Shown: one piece after another, positions 33,756 to 37,956 of the stretch
How positions within the stretch are numbered: the first letter of the stretch is position 1
Layout: the number at the start of each line of letters is the position of its first letter
NCBI GenBank assembly: GCA_038526735.1
Contig: JBCBGM010000026.1
Span: forward strand, 1 to 37,956
DNA length: 37,956 nucleotides
Source: Rubricella sp038526735
GTDB lineage: Bacteria; Pseudomonadota; Alphaproteobacteria; Rhodobacterales; Rhodobacteraceae
Direction: 5' to 3'
Program-made: the position numbers and the translations under genes
The notes under the pieces: generated by a model
Database searches by the model: none
Seen by the model: only the letters and a program-made list of their open reading frames with translations
What the model was told of the DNA's origin: nothing

Positions 33756-33902
33756 GGGGGCTCTGCCCCCCTTGGCCGCTGCGCGTCCAATTCCCCCCGA
33801 GGTATTTCTATCAAGATGAAGGGATCGGAGGCGCTCCTCTCCCTCCTGCAGAGGTCCAAATATCCCGGGGGTGAAGCCGCAGGCGAGGGGGCAGCGCCCC
33901 CT
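33756..33902. repeat. 147-bp palindromic repeat, copy B, intergenic
   Basis: This is the same element as at 4882-5028, with the same length and orientation and about 16 mismatches. It begins 5 nt after the stop of the dehydrogenase gene and ends 12 nt before the stop of the converging acetyltransferase gene, so it fills the convergent gap. Tips GGGGGC-TCT-GCCCCC and GGGGGC-AGC-GCCCCC are preserved. It could act as a two-way transcription stop by hairpin, although no T-run is present. Confidence 0.88.
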
Positions 33903-33914
33903 AAGAGCGCCTTG

Positions 33915-34409
33915 TCAAAGGCGCTTTGACAGCAGCACCAGGTCAAGCCAGCGGCCGAATTTGTAGCCCACCTCTAGCAGCCGCGCGACGTGTTGGTAGC
34001 CTATGTGTTCGTGAAACGTGATTGAGCCTGGGTTTTCGGCGGAGCAGCCTGACCAGAATGTATGGATGCCCTTTGATCTGGCGTCGTCCTCAAGGGTGGT
34101 GAGAAGCCGACGTCCGAGCCCGGTGCCTTGAGCCTCGGGTGCGCAGTAGATCGTGATCTCTTTGGTGAAGCGATAGCCCGGCCCGCCTCGGAACGGGAAA
34201 TAGGCTGCGAAGCCCAAGACTGTGGTGCCGTCCACGGCGACCAAAACCGCCTCGTCACTCGCAGCCCTCTCTCGCAGCCACACCCGCAACCCCTCACGCG
34301 TTTTCTCTTCGGTGGTGAAGGTGACAAAGCCCTCACGGATGTGCGGGTTCCAGATCGCGGCAATCGCGGGCAGGTCGGCCTCGGTGGCGGGGCGGATGAT
34401 AGGTTCCAT
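33915..34409 (-). CDS. GNAT family N-acetyltransferase, phosphinothricin-acetyltransferase-like
   Basis: This is a 164-residue GNAT enzyme. IRPATEADLPAIAAIWNPHIREGFVTFTTEEKT at the N-terminus and the acetyl-CoA motif A (PEAQGTGLGRRLLTTLEDDA) resemble the Pat/Bar-like subfamily (MnaT type), which acetylates amino-acid-like amines. The native substrate is unknown. The start at 34409 is preferred; a much longer open frame runs antisense through the hydantoinase gene and is not real. It is divergent from the 5-oxoprolinase-like gene with 60 bp between starts. Confidence 0.9.
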   Translation of the reverse strand: MEPIIRPATEADLPAIAAIWNPHIREGFVTFTTEEKTREGLRVWLRERAASDEAVLVAVDGTTVLGFAAYFPFRGGPGYRFTKEITIYCAPEAQGTGLGRRLLTTLEDDARSKGIHTFWSGCSAENPGSITFHEHIGYQHVARLLEVGYKFGRWLDLVLLSKRL

Positions 34410-34469
34410 GGCTTGTTCTTCGCCCGCGCACGCGCCAGAACGCAAGGACGAGGTGCAGGGAGCGCGCGC

Positions 34470-37400
34470 ATGTCTTGGGATTTTTGGATCGACCGTGGGG
34501 GCACCTTCACCGACATCGTCGCGCGTGATCCGAATGTCGGGCTGCACACGGCCAAGCTGCTCTCGGAGAACCCTGAGCAATACGGGGACGCAGCCCTTGA
34601 GGGGATGCGGCGGTTTCTGGGGCTGAGCGCGAGGGAAAAGCTGCCGGTGGCGCAGATTGGCGCCGTCAAAATGGGCACGACCGTCGCGACCAATGCTCTC
34701 TTGGAGCGTAAGGGAGAGGCGGTTGGGTTGGTCATCACCCGCGGGCTGCGCGACCAGTTGCGCCTCGCCTACCAACACCGGCCCCGGCTCTTTGACAGGC
34801 AGATCATCCTGCCCGAGATGCTCTATGCCGAGGTGATCGAGGCCGAAGAGAGGGTGCGGGCAGATGGCACCGTGGAGCAACCGCTGGATGAGGGTGCGTT
34901 GCGTGCCGACCTCACCATGCTCAAAGCCAAAGGCATCGACGCGGTCGCCATCGTGTTTTGCCACGGCTACCGGCACACTGCGCATGAGGCGGCAGCGGCA
35001 CGGCTGGCGCGGGAGATGGGCTTTGCGCAGGTTTCGGTCAGCCATGAGGTCTCGCCCTTGATGAAGATGGTGAGTCGCGGCGACACCACTGTTGTGGACG
35101 CATACCTCTCCCCCATTTTGCGGCGCTATGTGGACCGTGTCGCGGCGGCGTTTGACGCTGATCCGGCGGGCAAGCTGATGTTCATGCAGTCCTCGGGCGG
35201 GCTGACGGATGCGCGGCTGTTTCAGGGGAAGGATGCCATTCTCTCTGGCCCAGCGGGCGGAGTTGTGGGCGCGGTGCGCACCTCGGCGATTGCGGGGCAG
35301 GAGAAGATCATCGGGTTCGACATGGGCGGCACCTCGACGGATGTGTGCCACTATGCCGGTGACTATGAGCGGGTGCTCAACACCGAAGTGGCGGGCGTGC
35401 GGATCACCGCGCCGATGATGAACATTCACACCGTTGCAGCGGGCGGGGGGAGCCTGCTCACCTTTGATGGCCAGCGCATGCGCGTCGGGCCAGAGAGTGC
35501 GGGGGCAGACCCTGGCCCGGCCTGCTATGGGCGCGGTGGGCCCCTCGCGGTGACCGATGCGAATGTGATGACAGGCAAGCTGCATCCAGAATTCTTCCCG
35601 GCGATTTTTGGGCAGACTGCGGATCAGCCTCTCGATGTCGCCGCCACGCGTGCACGGTTCGAGAAACTGGCGCAGGAGATCGGCAAACCCGCTGAAGAGG
35701 TCGCGGATGGCTTCCTCCGCATCGCGGTTGAGAACATGGCCAACGCGATCAAAAAGATCAGCGTGCAACGGGGCTATGAGGTCTCGAAGTACTGCCTAAC
35801 GGTGTTTGGTGGGGCCGGTGCACAGCACGCCTGTGCAATCGCCGATGTGCTGGGGATGGAGACATGCCTGATCCACCCGTTCGCCTCGTTACTGTCTGCC
35901 TATGGGATGGGCCTCGCCGATATCCGTGCTACCCGGATTGAGGCGTTAGAGGCAGAGCTTGACCGCGAAAGCCGCCTGCACGCGGCGGGCATGCTGGAGG
36001 GGCTGGCGGCGAAAGCGGTGGATGAAGTTGAAAGGCAGGGCGTGCCTGAGGCGCGCATCGCGCTGGTCAACACACTGCATCTGAAGGTGCAAGGCACCGA
36101 TACGGCCCTCGCGATCCCCTTCGGCGCGGATGCAGAGATGCGCGCAGCCTTTGCCGAGGCGCATCAGCAGCGCTTTGGCTTTGCCGTGCCCGACAAGCCC
36201 CTCGTGATCGAGAGTGCACAGGTGGAGGCTATTGGCCAATCCGCTGACCTCTCCGAGCCGACCGTCACGACCCAATCGCGCGACGAGGCCGATATCCCAA
36301 CGGCGCTTAAGGCCGAGATTTACTCCAACGGCTGGCACAACGCGCGGTTCGTGCGCCGGTCCGATATGCGCCCCGGCGACACGCTCACGGGCCCTGCCGT
36401 TTTGGTCGAGCCGCATACTTCTATCGTCATAGAGCCCGGCTGGCAGGCCCGCATCACCGCGCAGGACCATGTCACGCTCCATCGGATCACCGCGCGTGAG
36501 GGCCAAGCGATCGGCACCACGGCGGACCCGGTGATGCTCGAGGTCTTCAACAACCTCTATATGTCCATCGCTGAGCAGATGGGTGCGGTGCTCGAAAACA
36601 CTGCCGCCTCCGTCACGATCAAAGAGCGGCTCGATTTCTCCTGCGCGGTGTTTGATGCGGCGGGCGATCTGATCGCCAATGCGCCGCATATGCCGGTCCA
36701 TCTGGGCAGCATGGGCGCGAGTGTTAAAACCGTCATCCGCGAAAACCCGGATATGGCGCCTGGCGATGTCTATTGCCTCAACGCACCCTACAATGGTGGC
36801 ACCCACCTGCCCGACATCACCGTTGTCATGCCCGTCTGGAACGATGCCGGCACCGAGGTGCTGTTCTTCACCTCCGCGCGCGGGCACCACACCGATGTGG
36901 GCGGTCTCACCCCCGGCTCCATGCCCCCAGACAGCCGCGTGGTGGAGGAAGAGGGCGTCTATATCGACAACTGGCATTTGGTGGAGCAGGGCACTTTCCG
37001 CGAGGCAGAGACGCGTGCGCTACTCACTGGTGCCGCCTACCCGGTGCGTAACGTCGAGCTGAACATCGCTGACCTGAAAGCTCAGGTTGCCTCCTGCGAA
37101 AAAGGCGCCGCAGAGCTGCGGCGGATGATTGAGACCTTTGGGTTGGACGTGGTGCAAGCCTACATGCGCCACGTGCAGGACAACGCCGAAGAATGCGTGC
37201 GCCGCGCCATCACCACGCTGTCTGACGCCGAATACGTCTATCCGATGGACCCTGATTTTGACGGCCAAGAGCGCGAAGTGCGGGTCAAGATCACCGTCGA
37301 CCGCGAGGCCCGCGAGGCCACAATCGACTTCACCGGCACCACACCGCAACTCGCTACAAACTACAACGCGCCTGAGCCGGTAACGATGGCCGCGGTGCTG

Positions 37401-37956
37401 TACGTGTTTAGGTGCCTGGTAGATGACGACATCCCGATGAATGAGGGCGTGATGAAGCCCCTCAACGTTATCGTGCCCAAGGACAGCATGGTCTCGCCCG
37501 CCTATCCGGCCGCCGTCATCGCAGGAAATGTGGAGACGAGCCAGGCCGTGACCTCGTGCCTGTTCTTGGCACTCGGAATTCAGGCGGCGGCGCAATCGAC
37601 GATGAACAACACCACCTGGGGCAACGCCCGGCATCAATACTACGAGACGATCTGCGGCGGCTCCGGCGCTGGGCGACGGTCTGATGGGACAGGCTACCCT
37701 GGCACGGGCGGTGTGCACACGCATATGACCAACTCCCGCCTCACCGACCCGGAGGTGCTCGAATGGCGCTTTCCAGTGATGCTGGAGGAGTTTTCCCTGC
37801 GCCCCGGCTCGGGTGGCGAAGGAGCCTTCCCCGGCGGTGACGGCACCCGCCGCAAGACCCGTTTTCTGGAGGACATGACCCTCGCCGTGCTCTCCAATCA
37901 CAGGATCATCCCACCGCCCGGACTTGAGGGCGGCAGCGCCGGTCACTGCGGGATCA
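34470..37956 (+). CDS. Fused hydantoinase A/B (5-oxoprolinase-like), 3' end cut by window
   Basis: 1162 codons are open up to the window edge. An N-terminal hydantoinase A part starts MSWDFWIDRGGTFTDIVARDP and has MGTTVATNALLERKGE and the ATPase-like FDMGGTSTDVCHY. A hydantoinase B part follows from about residue 690 (DPVMLEVFNNLYMSIAEQMG, then LPDITVVMPVW, GHHTDVGGLTPGSMPP and GAGRRSDGTGYPGTGG). This fused order is that of ATP-dependent 5-oxoprolinase, which opens 5-oxoproline to glutamate; N-methylhydantoinase-like use is the alternative. About 40-120 residues are missing. GGAGCGCGCGC lies before the ATG as a weak ribosome binding site. Confidence 0.93.
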   Translation, partial: MSWDFWIDRGGTFTDIVARDPNVGLHTAKLLSENPEQYGDAALEGMRRFLGLSAREKLPVAQIGAVKMGTTVATNALLERKGEAVGLVITRGLRDQLRLAYQHRPRLFDRQIILPEMLYAEVIEAEERVRADGTVEQPLDEGALRADLTMLKAKGIDAVAIVFCHGYRHTAHEAAAARLAREMGFAQVSVSHEVSPLMKMVSRGDTTVVDAYLSPILRRYVDRVAAAFDADPAGKLMFMQSSGGLTDARLFQGKDAILSGPAGGVVGAVRTSAIAGQEKIIGFDMGGTSTDVCHYAGDYERVLNTEVAGVRITAPMMNIHTVAAGGGSLLTFDGQRMRVGPESAGADPGPACYGRGGPLAVTDANVMTGKLHPEFFPAIFGQTADQPLDVAATRARFEKLAQEIGKPAEEVADGFLRIAVENMANAIKKISVQRGYEVSKYCLTVFGGAGAQHACAIADVLGMETCLIHPFASLLSAYGMGLADIRATRIEALEAELDRESRLHAAGMLEGLAAKAVDEVERQGVPEARIALVNTLHLKVQGTDTALAIPFGADAEMRAAFAEAHQQRFGFAVPDKPLVIESAQVEAIGQSADLSEPTVTTQSRDEADIPTALKAEIYSNGWHNARFVRRSDMRPGDTLTGPAVLVEPHTSIVIEPGWQARITAQDHVTLHRITAREGQAIGTTADPVMLEVFNNLYMSIAEQMGAVLENTAASVTIKERLDFSCAVFDAAGDLIANAPHMPVHLGSMGASVKTVIRENPDMAPGDVYCLNAPYNGGTHLPDITVVMPVWNDAGTEVLFFTSARGHHTDVGGLTPGSMPPDSRVVEEEGVYIDNWHLVEQGTFREAETRALLTGAAYPVRNVELNIADLKAQVASCEKGAAELRRMIETFGLDVVQAYMRHVQDNAEECVRRAITTLSDAEYVYPMDPDFDGQEREVRVKITVDREAREATIDFTGTTPQLATNYNAPEPVTMAAVLYVFRCLVDDDIPMNEGVMKPLNVIVPKDSMVSPAYPAAVIAGNVETSQAVTSCLFLALGIQAAAQSTMNNTTWGNARHQYYETICGGSGAGRRSDGTGYPGTGGVHTHMTNSRLTDPEVLEWRFPVMLEEFSLRPGSGGEGAFPGGDGTRRKTRFLEDMTLAVLSNHRIIPPPGLEGGSAGHCGI

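Noticed and set aside
33915..35768. 617-codon minus-strand open frame covering the acetyltransferase and much of the hydantoinase
   Set aside because: Only its last 164 codons have family features; the rest is antisense to the clearly coding hydantoinase gene and is open because of high GC.
35946..36977. 343-codon minus-strand frame
   Set aside because: Antisense to the hydantoinase B part, which has recognisable motifs in the plus frame.

Overview
The window looks like a chromosomal segment of a GC-rich alphaproteobacterium of the Rhodobacteraceae (Roseobacter group). The reasons are a ccoN gene next to an FnrL-type regulator, an imuA-imuB-dnaE2 mutagenesis cassette with an alphaproteobacterial-type LexA box, ChpT, the OlsB/OlsA ornithine-lipid pair, a class II DAHP synthase and dimethylglycine dehydrogenase-like/5-oxoprolinase-like catabolic genes. 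No phage, insertion sequence, CRISPR array or conjugative module was seen. All calls come from reading the sequence by eye; no database was searched.

Layout. 1-2371: the 5' part of ccoN (cbb3 oxidase) with an FNR box in its promoter, and an fnrL gene that reads as frameshifted. 2466-8121: LexA box, imuA, imuB and dnaE2 (SOS translesion synthesis). dnaE2 carries a 147-bp palindromic repeat inserted exactly in frame. 8122-8676: a non-coding block of hairpins and direct repeats. 8677-11252: a dienoyl-CoA-reductase-like SDR, a frameshifted flavodoxin-fold quinone reductase and a DUF418 membrane protein. 11609-13379 (minus): fabI-gpt-terB-like with 1-nt overlaps. 13462-14847: pdxH and an SDR. 14851-16765: a lipoprotein, a double cold-shock-domain protein and a DUF192 protein. 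tRNA-Pro(TGG) lies at 16813. 16948-18895: a glycosyltransferase and a GlxA-type AraC regulator, convergent. 19046-21272: class II DAHP synthase and serB, 1 nt apart. 21269-24989: a PAS_5 protein, yicC, gmk, a gamma-carbonic anhydrase, chpT and a 59-aa DUF3553 protein. 25108-27838: olsB-olsA, a thiE-like gene and a DUF985 cupin. 27940-28902: an IclR regulator with a terminator, then tRNA-Asn(GTT). 28946-30967: a lipoprotein subtilase with a possible C-terminal beta-barrel. 31204-37956: a dimethylglycine dehydrogenase-like flavoprotein, the second copy of the 147-bp repeat, a GNAT acetyltransferase and a fused hydantoinase/5-oxoprolinase cut by the window end.

Functional links. FnrL would normally activate ccoNOQP through the FNR box at low oxygen, so the apparent frameshift matters if it is real. 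ImuA, ImuB and DnaE2 act together as an error-prone bypass complex under LexA control. OlsB and OlsA are the two consecutive acylation steps of ornithine-lipid synthesis. DAHP synthase and SerB feed the aromatic and serine branches that meet in tryptophan.

Most notable signal: a dispersed 147-bp (49-codon) palindromic element present once between genes (33756-33902) and once inside the DnaE2 reading frame (4882-5028). It has no indel between the copies and is open in the same frame in both. It behaves like a protein-tolerated palindromic element, comparable in principle to the Rickettsia palindromic elements.
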